64,000 nucleotides of DNA from Bradyrhizobium rifense. Its GTDB lineage: Bacteria; Pseudomonadota; Alphaproteobacteria; Rhizobiales; Xanthobacteraceae. A model generated the notes under the pieces. That model had not been told where the DNA came from, did no database searches, and saw only the letters and a list, made by a program, of their open reading frames with translations. This document shows, piece by piece, positions 8,147 through 16,742 of the stretch. Both the position numbers and the translations under genes were made by a program. The stretch is from contig NZ_VSSS01000051.1 in the NCBI RefSeq assembly GCF_008123425.1, positions 62,001 through 126,000 on the forward strand. The letters are read 5' to 3'. Positions within the stretch are counted from its first letter, which is position 1; each line of letters opens with the position of its first letter.

Positions 8147-8210
8147 ACGATTCGAACGTCCGACCCTCAGATTCGTAGTCTGATGCTCTATCCAGCTGAG
8201 CTACGGGCGC
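8134..8210 (-). tRNA. tRNA-Arg (anticodon ACG)
   Basis: On the minus strand a 77-base cloverleaf can be folded. The acceptor stem GCGCCCG/CGGGCGC is followed by discriminator G and an encoded CCA. The D arm is GCTCAGCTGGATAGAGC, the anticodon arm TCAGA-CTACGAA-TCTGA has anticodon ACG, and the T arm is GGACG-TTCGAAT-CGTTC. The ACG anticodon is normally edited to ICG by TadA to read CGN codons. Its 3' end is duplicated 4.4 kb away (see the island entry). Confidence 0.97.
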
Positions 8211-8375
8211 GTGTTTCGCAAACAACTGTGCGGGCGGGGCCCGCACGCAGCCTCCTGCGAGCGCCGGAGGGGTGCGAAAGAGCGCTCTGACTAACCGCTC
8301 TTGTCCTGATTGGCAAGGTCCGGGATGAGGAGATTTTGCAGGAAGATGACGGTTTTCGCGTCGGCCGCTGGCCGA

Positions 8376-9971
8376 CTAGGCCCGCGCCCGCTCGTTGCGG
8401 ATGGAAAGGAGTTCCACGGGGCGGTCGGGGATGACGATCCGGAAGGTGGCGCCGATGGTGCCCTCGACCAGATGGATGTCGCCGCCATGGGCACGGACGA
8501 GCTCGGCGGCGATGGCGAGGCCCAGCCCGCTGCCGCCGGGGCGGCCGGAGGTCTGGAACGCCTCGAACAGATGCTCCCGGGTCCTCTGGGGCACGCCGGG
8601 GCCGGTATCGGAGACCTCCAGGATGGCGACCGCGCCTTCGCGTTTTCCCGTAATCCGGATCTGCTGCGGGCCGCCGTCGCCGGAGGCATGGGTCTCCAGC
8701 GCCTGGGCGGCGTTGCGCACCAGGTTGAGCAGCACGCGGAACAGCTGGTCGGGATCGGCATCGACCGCGAGCCCGCGCTCGATCGCGGCGACCCAGACAA
8801 TCGAGACGTCATTGGCAAGACCGGCGGTCTCGCGCACCTCGAGCACGACCGGCTCGATCAGCATCATGCGCCGGTCGGGCGCGGCCTCCTGGGCACGGCC
8901 GTAGGACAGCGTCGACTGGCAGAAGGCGATGGCGCGCTCGAGCGAGCGCACCAGCTTTGGCGCAAAACGCTGCACCCGCGGATCGGGCACGCTGGCAAGC
9001 TGGTCCGACAGCAGCTGCGCCGAGGCGAGCAGATTGCGCAAATCGTGATTGATCTTGGAGACGGCGAGGCCAAGTGCTGCGAGCCGGCTCTTCTGATGCA
9101 GCATCGACATCAGATCGCGCTGCATGTCCGACAATTCGCGCTCGGCGACGCCGATCTCGTCGCTGCGCTGGCTCGGCACGATGATCCGCGCCGAACTCTC
9201 AGGGTTCTCGTGGAAGCCGACCAGGCTCGCGGTCAGCCGCCGCATCGGCCGCACGAAGAGATAATGGAGCGCGAGATAGACGAGGCCCGCGGTCAAAACG
9301 CCGATAATCAGCGCGACCACCACGACGTTGCGGGAGAAGCGGTACATCGACTGCCGCAGCGGCAGATCGTCGGTGACGATTTCGATGAACTGGGCGTTGC
9401 CGACGCCGGGGCCGACGATGCGGATCGGCTGGTTGCCGGTCTCCAGCATCATCTGGAACGAGCCGGTGATGGCCTGCCACACCGTCATGTCGCGCAGGTC
9501 GATGTCATGCTCGATCGTGGCGGGCAGATTGTCGCTGGCGAGCAGGCGGCGCTGCTGGCCCATCTTGATCGCGACCGCGCGCGCATTGATGCTTTTGAGG
9601 ATCTCCCGCGACAGCGAATCCGGCACCATGCCGAGCGGCGCGGCATCGAGCACCAGCGCCGCCGTGTTGGCCGCGGCGACGCGGTCGTTGAGCCGGTTGA
9701 CCCAGAAGTTGGCGATCGCAGGTACATAAAGCAGGACGGCCGCGATCATCACCAGGGGGACGGTCAGCAGCAACAGCTTGCCGGACAGGCCAAGCCCACC
9801 CGGTCCGCGGGATCGCGTCACCGGCTGGTCCGCTGGCCGATCCGGATCTTGATCCAGATCCAGATCCTGGGTCGGCTGCTGGAGGTCTGTCGCTACCACG
9901 AAATTCGCCCCTGCTGGCCTTCTGATAGAACTCGACTGATAGAGGATGCGACCCGCCCCGGGGTTGGTCAA
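8376..9971 (-). CDS. Membrane-bound sensor histidine kinase
   Basis: Protein of 531 residues (from ATG 9971; a GTG about 24 codons in is an alternative). An acidic, proline-rich cytoplasmic head (residues 1-60) is followed by a first membrane helix at about 63-86, a periplasmic domain of some 140 residues, and a second helix at about 220-245. Then come a HAMP region, the dimerisation/H-box KINHDLRNLLASAQLLSDQL with the phospho-acceptor His, and an ATPase domain with N-box NLVRNAAQAL, G1 DTGPGVP and G2 GGSGLGLAIA. No response regulator is adjacent, so the partner and signal are unknown. It is divergent from rpmH across a 289-base gap. Confidence 0.92.
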   Translation of the reverse strand: MTNPGAGRILYQSSSIRRPAGANFVVATDLQQPTQDLDLDQDPDRPADQPVTRSRGPGGLGLSGKLLLLTVPLVMIAAVLLYVPAIANFWVNRLNDRVAAANTAALVLDAAPLGMVPDSLSREILKSINARAVAIKMGQQRRLLASDNLPATIEHDIDLRDMTVWQAITGSFQMMLETGNQPIRIVGPGVGNAQFIEIVTDDLPLRQSMYRFSRNVVVVALIIGVLTAGLVYLALHYLFVRPMRRLTASLVGFHENPESSARIIVPSQRSDEIGVAERELSDMQRDLMSMLHQKSRLAALGLAVSKINHDLRNLLASAQLLSDQLASVPDPRVQRFAPKLVRSLERAIAFCQSTLSYGRAQEAAPDRRMMLIEPVVLEVRETAGLANDVSIVWVAAIERGLAVDADPDQLFRVLLNLVRNAAQALETHASGDGGPQQIRITGKREGAVAILEVSDTGPGVPQRTREHLFEAFQTSGRPGGSGLGLAIAAELVRAHGGDIHLVEGTIGATFRIVIPDRPVELLSIRNERARA

Positions 9972-10091
9972 ATTACGGATCGCTCATCTGCCGAGGTCGG
10001 ATGTAGGCGCTGATACCGCTATCCGCCACCTCAAGGGTTAAAAACCCCAAGGAAACAGCGATATTCACCGGAACTGTGCGGTCCTGCGGCG

Positions 10092-10120
10092 TTGACGAAA
10101 ACAAGACGCTCGCTTATAAG
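10092..10120 (+). promoter_or_regulatory. Sigma-70-type promoter for rpmH-rnpA-yidC
   Basis: TTGACG (10092-10097), a spacer of exactly 17 bases, and TATAAG (10115-10120): five of six matches at the -35 and five of six at the -10. Transcription would start near 10127, giving a leader of about 135 bases before rpmH. It is the strongest promoter-like string seen in the window and fits a highly expressed ribosomal protein gene. Confidence 0.7.
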
Positions 10121-10260
10121 CCGGCCAAATTGTCCGCGATGACCCGGTGCGACACCGGGAGCGGCTCTTCTGGGGCCGGAAATGGCCCATTTTGGGCCGC
10201 ATCTTCCGGACTTTATCATCAATTCTACAGGCAAATTGCCCGGTCAGCGGAGAAAAACCC

Positions 10261-10395
10261 GTGAAGCGGACTTATCAACCCAGCAAACTGGTGCGCAAGC
10301 GCCGCCACGGCTTCCGGGCCCGTCTCGCGACCGCCGGCGGTCGCAAGGTTCTGGCTGCCCGCCGCGCCCGCGGCCGCAAGCGTCTGAGCGCCTGA
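10261..10395 (+). CDS. rpmH: 50S ribosomal protein L34
   Basis: Small basic protein of 44 residues, KRTYQPSKLVRKRRHGFRAR to the RARGRKRLSA end, which is the full L34 consensus (K-R-T-x-Q-P-S...R-R-x-H-G-F). It starts with GTG 10261, preceded by GCGGAGAAA; an in-frame ATG further upstream (10147) would add an unrelated extension. L34 sits in the large ribosomal subunit near the 23S rRNA. It is followed after 27 bases by rnpA, the near-universal bacterial pairing. Confidence 0.98.
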   Translation: MKRTYQPSKLVRKRRHGFRARLATAGGRKVLAARRARGRKRLSA

Positions 10396-10422
10396 GCCGG
10401 CCCCCCTTTTTGGGATTTCATT

Positions 10423-10815
10423 ATGGATCGGCTGAGGCAGCGAGCGGATTTCCTCGCCGTTGCCAATGGCGCGCGGGTGAATAGTCCCGCGTTCGTCCTG
10501 CAAAGCCGCAGTCGCGACGACTCTGGTCCGATCCGGATCGGCTTCACCGTTACCAAAAAGAACGGCAACGCCCCCGAGCGCAATCGCATCCGGCGCCGGC
10601 TTCGCGAACTGGTGAAGCGGCTCGATCCGGTGTCGATGCAACCCCATCATGATTACGTGCTGGTCGGTCGCAGGGACGCGCTCTCGCGCGACTTCACGAC
10701 CATGCTCGACGATCTGCGCATAGCGTTCACGAAGCCCGCGCGGCATACGGCCAAGGGACAGGTAGGGCGACGCGGGTCGAGCCCAGGCCCAGCCGCCAGC
10801 CGCAAACCGGATTGA
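10423..10815 (+). CDS. rnpA: Ribonuclease P protein component
   Basis: Protein of 130 residues that helps the RNase P RNA remove 5' leaders from pre-tRNAs. It begins MDRLRQRADFLAVANGARVN (the usual R-x-x-x-F-x-x-V region). It carries IRIGFTVTKKNGNAPERNRI and RRRLRE, covering the RNR signature helix, then HHDYVLVGRRDALSRDF. The basic, proline/serine-rich tail after about residue 108 is longer than in E. coli. Start ATG 10423; yidC follows 13-16 bases after the stop with no yidD gene between them. Confidence 0.96.
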   Translation: MDRLRQRADFLAVANGARVNSPAFVLQSRSRDDSGPIRIGFTVTKKNGNAPERNRIRRRLRELVKRLDPVSMQPHHDYVLVGRRDALSRDFTTMLDDLRIAFTKPARHTAKGQVGRRGSSPGPAASRKPD

Positions 10816-10831
10816 TGACGAGACCATAGTG

Positions 10832-12679
10832 ATGACCGACAATCGCAATACCATCCTCGCCGTCATTCTCTCCGGCCTGGTGCTGATCGCCTGGCAGTAT
10901 TTCTACAATGTGCCGGCGATGGAGAAGCAGCGCGCCCAGCAGCAGGCGCAGGCCGAGCTCCAGAAGACCGCGCCACAGCCGACGGCGTCCGCGACGCCGG
11001 GTGCCACGCCGCAGGCCGGCAGCGCGCCGGCGCCGACCGCCGCGCCGGGCGCGAACCAGCAGGCCCAGCCGACCGTCAACCGCGACACCGCGATTGCCGC
11101 GAGCCCGCGCCTGAAGATCGACACGCCGCGCCTCGCCGGCAGCATCTCGCTGAAGGGCGGCCGCATCGACGACCTCGCGCTGCTGCAATTCCGCGAGACT
11201 GTCGACCCGAAATCGCCGCCGATCATTCTGTATTCGCCCTCCGGCACCGCAGAGCCCTATTACGCCGAGTTCGGCTGGGTGGCGGCGACGGGCGTGACAT
11301 CGAAGATGCCTGACGCGCAGACCGTCTGGCAGCAGGAGGGCAGCGGCAGCCTGACGCCGACCACGCCGGCAGTGCTGAAGTGGGATAATGGCGAGGGCCT
11401 CACCTTCCGCCGCACCATCACGGTCGACGACCACTATCTCTTCACCATCAAGGACGACGTGAGCAATGTCGGCAATGCGCCGGTGACGCTCTACCCGTTC
11501 GCGCTGATCTCGCGCCACGGCACGCCGCAGGTGTCGGGCTATTACATCCTGCACGAAGGCCTGATCGGCTATCTCGATGGCTTGCAGGAATATGCCTACA
11601 AGAAGATCGACGAAGCCAAGTCGGTGAACTTCAAGGCCACCAATGGCTGGCTCGGCATGACCGACAAGTACTGGGCTTCGGCGCTGCTGCCCGACACCAG
11701 TGCCCAGCTCCAGGCGAAGTTCTCCTCGAACCTCGTCGGCAACGTCCATACCTACCAGACCGACTATCTGCTCGATCCCGTTACCGTCGCGATCGGCGGC
11801 ACCGCGACCGCAAACGCGCGGCTGTTCGCGGGTGCCAAGGAAGCCGGCGTCGTCGGCGTGTTCCCGTTCGCAGGGCTCGGCGGCTACAACAAGGAGCTCG
11901 GGCTGAACCATTTCGATCTCTTGATCGACTGGGGCTGGTTCTACTTCATCACCAAGCCGATGTTCCTCGGGCTCGACTTCTTCTACCGCTTCTTCGGCAA
12001 TTTCGGCATCTCGATCCTGCTCGTGACCGTGATCGTGAAGCTCTTGTTCTTCCCGCTGGCGAACAAATCCTACGCCTCGATGGCGAAGATGAAGTCGGTC
12101 CAGCCGCAGCTTCAGGCATTGAAGGAGCGCTATCCCGACGACAAGGTGAAGCAGCAGCAGGAGATGATGGAGATCTACCGCAAGGAGAAGATCAATCCGG
12201 TCGCCGGCTGTCTTCCCGTGGTGATCCAGATCCCGGTGTTCTTCTCGCTCTACAAGGTGCTGTTCGTCACCATCGAGATGCGGCACGCGCCGTTCTTCGG
12301 CTGGATCAAGGACCTCTCGGCGCCGGATCCGACCAATCTGTTCACGCTGTTCGGGCTGATCCCGTTCGATCCGACCACGCTCCCGCTGTTCGGCCACTAC
12401 CTCGCGCTCGGCATCTGGCCGATCATCATGGGCATCACGATGTGGTTCCAGATGAAGCTGAACCCGACGCCGCCGGATCCGACCCAGCAGATCATCTTCA
12501 ACTGGATGCCGCTGATCTTCACCTTCATGCTGGCGGGCTTCCCGGCGGGCCTCGTGATCTACTGGGCCTGGAACAACACGCTATCGGTGCTCCAGCAGAG
12601 CTTCATCATGCGCCGCAACGGCGTGAAGGTGGAGCTGTTCGACAATCTCAAGGCGACGTTCGCGAGGAAGGCGACGTAG
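10832..12679 (+). CDS. yidC: Membrane protein insertase YidC
   Basis: Protein of 615 residues (ATG 10832; a GTG directly before it is possible). The first membrane helix lies at residues 6-24 (MTDNRNTILAVILSGLVLIA), followed by an Ala/Pro/Gln-rich linker. Next is a large periplasmic beta-rich domain (to about residue 365), then the conserved five-helix insertase core: FGNFGISILLVTVIVKLLFF, a cytoplasmic coiled hairpin MAKMKSVQPQLQALKERYPD, NPVAGCLPVVIQIPVFFSLY and the final helices ending in SFIMRRNGVKVEL. It inserts inner-membrane proteins alone or with SecYEG, and works with the SRP pathway whose RNA gene is at 28414. Confidence 0.98.
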   Translation: MTDNRNTILAVILSGLVLIAWQYFYNVPAMEKQRAQQQAQAELQKTAPQPTASATPGATPQAGSAPAPTAAPGANQQAQPTVNRDTAIAASPRLKIDTPRLAGSISLKGGRIDDLALLQFRETVDPKSPPIILYSPSGTAEPYYAEFGWVAATGVTSKMPDAQTVWQQEGSGSLTPTTPAVLKWDNGEGLTFRRTITVDDHYLFTIKDDVSNVGNAPVTLYPFALISRHGTPQVSGYYILHEGLIGYLDGLQEYAYKKIDEAKSVNFKATNGWLGMTDKYWASALLPDTSAQLQAKFSSNLVGNVHTYQTDYLLDPVTVAIGGTATANARLFAGAKEAGVVGVFPFAGLGGYNKELGLNHFDLLIDWGWFYFITKPMFLGLDFFYRFFGNFGISILLVTVIVKLLFFPLANKSYASMAKMKSVQPQLQALKERYPDDKVKQQQEMMEIYRKEKINPVAGCLPVVIQIPVFFSLYKVLFVTIEMRHAPFFGWIKDLSAPDPTNLFTLFGLIPFDPTTLPLFGHYLALGIWPIIMGITMWFQMKLNPTPPDPTQQIIFNWMPLIFTFMLAGFPAGLVIYWAWNNTLSVLQQSFIMRRNGVKVELFDNLKATFARKAT

Positions 12680-12680
12680 C

Positions 12681-12757
12681 TCTCCGTCATTGTGGAGCGC
12701 TTCGCTTCCGCCTTCGCTTTTCGAGCTACGGCGGACAAGTCGCTCGCAATGACGAGG
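12681..12757. repeat. Intergenic palindromic repeat, family C
   Basis: The stretch CCGTCATTGTGGAGCGCTTC to GTCGCTCGCAATGACGAG is an imperfect inverted repeat ending in CAATGACG. Related elements occur at 54302-54369, 58241-58300 and 59151-59238. It lies between yidC and engB and may be transcribed through. Confidence 0.6.
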
Positions 12758-12778
12758 TCAACAACTGAAAGCCTTCGC

Positions 12779-13432
12779 ATGACCGATGACAAAGATGCGA
12801 AGCTGATCGAGGCCGGGCGAAAACTGTTCACCCGCGACTGGCAGTTCATCTGGGCCTCGCCTTCGGTCGAGACGCTGCCGCCGATGGCGGGGCTGGAGAT
12901 CGCTTTTGCCGGCCGCTCCAATGTCGGCAAATCGAGCCTGATCAACGCGCTGACCGGCCGCAACGCGCTGGCGCGCACCTCGCATACGCCGGGTCGCACC
13001 CAGGAGCTGATCTTCTTCGAGGTCCCGGGCAAGACGGACCTGCGCCTCGTCGACATGCCCGGCTATGGCTATGCCAAGGCACCCAAGAGCCAGGTCGCGT
13101 CCTGGACCGAGCTGATTCACAAATTCCTGCTCGGACGCGCCTCGCTCGCGCGCGTCTACGTGCTGATCGATGCGCGGCATGGGCTGAAGGACGTCGACCT
13201 CGAAGTGCTCAAGACGCTCGACCGCTCGGCCGTCAGCTATCAGGTCGTGCTGACCAAGGCCGACCAGGTGAAGGCCGCCGAGCTTCAGACGCGCATCGCC
13301 GAGACGGAGGCCGCGCTGGCCAAGCATCCGGCGGCGTTCCCGAACGTGCTCGCGACATCGTCACGCGAATCAGCCGGCATGGCTGAGCTGCGCGCCGCGA
13401 TGGCAAAGCTGCTGGAAGAGCGGACCAAATAA
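12779..13432 (+). CDS. engB: Ribosome biogenesis GTP-binding protein EngB/YsxC
   Basis: Protein of 217 residues from ATG 12779. An earlier in-frame ATG (12692) lies inside the repeat element and would add a non-family extension, so 12779 is chosen. GTPase motifs: G1 GRSNVGKSS, G2 TSHTPGRTQ, G3 DMPGYG, G4 TKAD and G5 TSS. The family is essential and helps late 50S subunit assembly. The stop TAA overlaps the ATG of the next gene by one base. The neighbourhood yidC-engB-argB is typical of this bacterial group. Confidence 0.96.
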   Translation: MTDDKDAKLIEAGRKLFTRDWQFIWASPSVETLPPMAGLEIAFAGRSNVGKSSLINALTGRNALARTSHTPGRTQELIFFEVPGKTDLRLVDMPGYGYAKAPKSQVASWTELIHKFLLGRASLARVYVLIDARHGLKDVDLEVLKTLDRSAVSYQVVLTKADQVKAAELQTRIAETEAALAKHPAAFPNVLATSSRESAGMAELRAAMAKLLEERTK

Positions 13433-13791
13433 TGGCTCGCCTGCTGATCGCCCTTGCCGGTTTGATGGGCGTCGCCGGCGTCGCACTGGCCGCCGCCTCC
13501 GCCCATGGCGCTGACGCCGGCCGGCTTGCCTCCGCAAGCGCCATGCTGCTGTTTCATGCAACTGCCATATTGGCCTGTGTCGCCCTGCTCGCGCGCGGCC
13601 TTCTGCACGGCGGAATTGGCCTGATCGCCGCGTTCGGCTTCGTGATCGGCGCCGCGCTGTTCGCGGGCGACCTCACTGTGCTGCAATATGCCGGCCATTC
13701 GCTGTTTCCATTCGCGGCGCCGACCGGCGGAACGCTGATGATTTTGAGCTGGCTGGCGGTGACGCTGGCGGCGGTGGTGCCCAGCAAATAG
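13432..13791 (+). CDS. DUF423 family membrane protein
   Basis: Protein of 119 residues with four predicted membrane helices. The first reads LLIALAGLMGVAGVALAAAS and is followed by AHG, then LFHATAILACVALLARGLL, an FGFVIGAALFAGDL stretch and the closing PTGGTLMILSWLAVTLAAV. This is the DUF423 (YwdK-like) pattern with conserved A-H, F-H and F-x-G-D-L motifs. It is an inner-membrane protein of unknown function, translationally coupled to engB. Confidence 0.85.
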   Translation: MARLLIALAGLMGVAGVALAAASAHGADAGRLASASAMLLFHATAILACVALLARGLLHGGIGLIAAFGFVIGAALFAGDLTVLQYAGHSLFPFAAPTGGTLMILSWLAVTLAAVVPSK

Positions 13792-13874
13792 CGGGGCACG
13801 AAGACCACTTTGCGCCTCGCCCGCCAATCAGATAGAACGCTGGCCGCGTTAGTCCCGCCAGCGAGATCCGCCTC

Positions 13875-14762
13875 ATGACCGAAATCTCCCCGCTCGACCA
13901 GGCCCGCATCCTGTCCGAAGCGCTGCCGCACATGCAGCAGTACGACGAAGAAACCATCGTCATCAAATATGGCGGCCATGCCATGGGCGACGAGGAGACC
14001 GCGAAGAATTTCGCCCGCGACATCGTGCTGCTGGAGCAGACCGCGATCAACCCGGTGGTGGTGCATGGCGGCGGGCCGCAGATCGCGACCATGCTCAAAC
14101 GCCTCGGCATCGTCTCGGAATTCGCCGCCGGCCTGCGCATTACCGATGCCGCGACCATCGAGATCGTCGAGATGGTGCTCGCCGGCTCCGTCAACAAGCA
14201 GATCGTCGGCTACATCAACGAAGCCGGCGGCAAGGCCGTGGGCCTGTCCGGCAAGGACGCCAACATGGTGAAGGCGTCGAAGACGACGCGGACCATCATC
14301 GACCCTGACTCGCATATCGAGAAGGCGGTCGATCTCGGCTTCGTCGGTGATCCCGAGAAGGTCGACCTCACGCTGCTCAACCAGCTGATCGGCTACGAGC
14401 TGATCCCGGTGCTGGCGCCGCTCGCGACCTCCAAGGAAGGCCAGACGCTGAACGTCAACGCCGACACCTTTGCGGGTGCGGTTGCCGGTGCGCTGAAGGC
14501 CAAGCGCCTGTTGCTGCTCACCGACGTGCCGGGGGTGCTCGACAAGTCGAAGAAGCTGATCCCGCAACTCTCGGTGAAGGACGCCCGCAAACTGATCGCC
14601 GACGGCACCATTTCCGGCGGCATGATCCCGAAGGTCGAGACCTGCATCTACGCGCTGGAGCAGGGCGTCGAGGGTGTCGTCATCATCGACGGCAAGATGC
14701 AGCACGCGGTGCTGCTCGAGCTCTTCACCAACACGGGCACGGGAACGCTGATACATAAGTGA
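13875..14762 (+). CDS. argB: Acetylglutamate kinase
   Basis: Protein of 295 residues of the amino acid kinase family; it phosphorylates N-acetyl-L-glutamate in the second step of arginine synthesis in the cytoplasm. Motifs: TIVIKYGGHAMGDEETAKNF (nucleotide-binding Lys and Gly-Gly), NPVVVHGGGPQI, GLSGKDANMV, LNVNADTFAGAVAGALKAKR and GMIPKVETC. The N-terminal helix is long enough to suggest the arginine-inhibited hexameric class, though that is inference. The stop TGA shares its last base with the ATG of the next gene. Confidence 0.97.
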   Translation: MTEISPLDQARILSEALPHMQQYDEETIVIKYGGHAMGDEETAKNFARDIVLLEQTAINPVVVHGGGPQIATMLKRLGIVSEFAAGLRITDAATIEIVEMVLAGSVNKQIVGYINEAGGKAVGLSGKDANMVKASKTTRTIIDPDSHIEKAVDLGFVGDPEKVDLTLLNQLIGYELIPVLAPLATSKEGQTLNVNADTFAGAVAGALKAKRLLLLTDVPGVLDKSKKLIPQLSVKDARKLIADGTISGGMIPKVETCIYALEQGVEGVVIIDGKMQHAVLLELFTNTGTGTLIHK

Positions 14763-15841
14763 TGAGCGAGCGGGCAAGGACAGAGGGCGCCCTGCCCGCG
14801 CTTGACCAGCGCGGGACGAGGCCTCGCCGTCGCTCGGTCGTGACCCGCTTCCTGATGACATTGCCGGCCGCGGCGGTGTCGTTCTTCTTCTCCTCCGCGC
14901 CGGCCTTCGCCGACCTCAAGATCTGCAACCGCATGTCCTATGTCGTCGAGGCCGCGATTGGCATCGACGACAAGGCGGCGACTGCGACGCGAGGCTGGTT
15001 CAGGATCGATCCCGCGACCTGCCGCGTCGTGGTTCAGGGCACGCTCTCTGCCGACCGCATCCTGCTCAATGCGCGGGCGCTCGGCGTCTATGGTGCGTCC
15101 CCGATCCCGCAGAACGGCAGCGACATGCTGTGCGTGGCGCAGGACAATTTCGTCATCGCGGCTGCACGGCAGTGCCGCAGCGGACAGACCCAGGCTGCTT
15201 TCACGCAAATCACCCCGACGCAGGGCGACGACGGCAATCTCGTCGCCTATCTCGCCGAGGATTCCGAATATGACGACGAGCAGGCCCGGCTCGCCGGCAT
15301 CCAGCGGCTGCTGGTGATCGCGGGCTACGACATCGGCGCAATCGACGGCGTCGACGGACCGAAAACGCAGGCCGCACTCGCTGCGTTCCTGAAGAGCCGC
15401 GGGTTGTCGACCGACGTGGTTTCATCGCCGAATTTCTTCAAGACCATGGTCGATGCGGCGCAGGCGCCGTCCCCGATTGGTCTCACCTGGTGCAACGACA
15501 CGCCGCACAAGGTGATGGCGGCGGTCGCCACCGACGACGGCAAGTCGGTGACGAGCCGCGGCTGGTACCGCATTGATCCCAAGACCTGCCTGCATCCTGA
15601 TGTCGCCGGCCAGCCCAAGCAGATTTTCAGCTTCGCGGAAGCGGTGGATGGCGACAACCGCGCCATCAAGCTGAAGGACAAGCCGCTGAACTGGGGCGGC
15701 GACAAGCAGCTCTGCACGCGAGAGACCAAGTTCGAGACCAACGAGCAGACCGATTGCGGCGCGCGCGGATTTGCGCCGACGGGTTTTGGGGCGGTGGACA
15801 TGTCGAGCGGCGGCAAGACGCTGCGCTTTGCCATGCCGTGA
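14762..15841 (+). CDS. Secreted/periplasmic protein: DUF1036 - peptidoglycan-binding-like - DUF1036
   Basis: Protein of 359 residues (ATG 14762, overlapping the argB stop). A signal peptide or anchor lies around residues 28-50 (TRFLMTLPAAAVSFFFSSAP). A DUF1036 domain follows (LKICNRMSYVVEAAIGIDDK ... RGWFRIDPATCRVV). A central stretch GIQRLLVIAGYDIGAIDGVD, then GPKTQAALAAFLKSRG, fits the PG_binding_1 pattern. A second DUF1036 copy follows (LTWCNDTPHKVMAAVATDD ... RGWYRIDPKTCLHP). The repeated C-N-x-T/M and RGW-RIDP-TC blocks show internal duplication. Function is unknown; a cell-wall-associated role is likely. Confidence 0.8.
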   Translation: MSERARTEGALPALDQRGTRPRRRSVVTRFLMTLPAAAVSFFFSSAPAFADLKICNRMSYVVEAAIGIDDKAATATRGWFRIDPATCRVVVQGTLSADRILLNARALGVYGASPIPQNGSDMLCVAQDNFVIAAARQCRSGQTQAAFTQITPTQGDDGNLVAYLAEDSEYDDEQARLAGIQRLLVIAGYDIGAIDGVDGPKTQAALAAFLKSRGLSTDVVSSPNFFKTMVDAAQAPSPIGLTWCNDTPHKVMAAVATDDGKSVTSRGWYRIDPKTCLHPDVAGQPKQIFSFAEAVDGDNRAIKLKDKPLNWGGDKQLCTRETKFETNEQTDCGARGFAPTGFGAVDMSSGGKTLRFAMP

Positions 15842-15855
15842 TTGAGAGAGTTTTG

Positions 15856-16542
15856 ATGAAATCCCCCCGCACCTTTGCCCACGTCGATACCTGGGTGTTC
15901 GACCTCGACAACACGCTCTATCCGCATCACGTCAATCTGTGGCAGCAGGTCGACGCTAGAATCGGCGAGTTCGTGTGCAACTGGCTGCAGGTCGGCCCGG
16001 AGGAAGCGCGCAAGATCCAGAAAGATTACTATCAGCGCTTCGGCACCACCATGCGCGGCATGATGACCCTGCATGGCGTGCGCGCCGACGACTATCTCGC
16101 CTACGTGCACAAGATCGACCATTCGCCGCTGGAGCCGAACCCGGCGCTCGGCGCGGCCATCGCAAAATTGCAGGGGCGAAAACTGATCCTGACCAACGGC
16201 TCGGTCGATCATGTCGATGCGGTGCTGGCGCGGCTCGGCCTCGGCTCGCATTTCGACGGCGTGTTCGACATCATCGCCGCCGAATTCGAACCCAAGCCGG
16301 CGGCACAGACCTATCAGAAATTCCTAAAGCAGCATGCGGTCAACCCGACCAAAGCCGCCATGTTCGAGGACCTCGCCCGCAACCTCACCGTCCCGCATGA
16401 GCTCGGCATGACCACCGTGCTGGTGGTCCCCGACGGCACCAAGGAAGTGGTGCGCGAGGATTGGGAACTCGAGGGCCGCGATGCGGCCCATGTCGACCAC
16501 GTCACGGATGATTTGGCAGGGTTTTTGGCGCGGTTGTCGTGA
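15856..16542 (+). CDS. HAD-superfamily pyrimidine 5'-nucleotidase
   Basis: Protein of 228 residues from ATG 15856 (GAGAG site ten bases upstream; the longer frame upstream overlaps the previous gene). HAD motif I VFDLDNTLY with nucleophile Asp, motif II LTNGS, motif III lysine in FEPKPAAQTYQKF, and motif IV FEDLARNL. The order and DNTLYP signature match the SDT1/pyrimidine 5'-nucleotidase subfamily, which removes phosphate from UMP or CMP-type substrates. It sits between argB and dapD, as in related genomes. Confidence 0.88.
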   Translation: MKSPRTFAHVDTWVFDLDNTLYPHHVNLWQQVDARIGEFVCNWLQVGPEEARKIQKDYYQRFGTTMRGMMTLHGVRADDYLAYVHKIDHSPLEPNPALGAAIAKLQGRKLILTNGSVDHVDAVLARLGLGSHFDGVFDIIAAEFEPKPAAQTYQKFLKQHAVNPTKAAMFEDLARNLTVPHELGMTTVLVVPDGTKEVVREDWELEGRDAAHVDHVTDDLAGFLARLS

Positions 16543-16547
16543 TGAGA

Positions 16548-16636
16548 CCGTAGCCCGGATGGAGCGCAGCGCAATCCGGGGTATCTCGCTGCGGGGAGAC
16601 TTTCCCGGATTGCGCTTCGCTCCATCCGGGCTACGG
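16548..16636. repeat. Intergenic inverted repeat, family A
   Basis: Nineteen-base arms CCGTAGCCCGGATGGAGCG (16548-16566) and its exact reverse complement (16618-16636) enclose GCAATCCGGG/CCCGGATTGC inner arms. Nearly the same element lies at 39781-39868. It would form a long cruciform or RNA hairpin between two genes. Confidence 0.75.
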
Positions 16637-16742
16637 GTCTTGGTCGGTGATGACGGCGAACCAAGCTTGACTCCACCTCTCCAAATCCCGAAAAAGCGAC
16701 CCAATCCGTTACAAATCCTGGCCTTCCCGAGAGGAAATCCCG

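Noticed and set aside
8310..10013. 567-codon plus-strand frame opposite the histidine kinase
   Set aside because: The kinase on the minus strand has intact H, N and G boxes; the plus frame is a shadow.
10816..10831. A yidD gene between rnpA and yidC
   Set aside because: The gap is only about 13-16 bases; no YidD-like frame is present there.
10727..12397. 556-codon minus-strand frame opposite yidC
   Set aside because: Antisense shadow: composition rich in Arg, His, Glu and Leu with no domain; yidC motifs are unambiguous.
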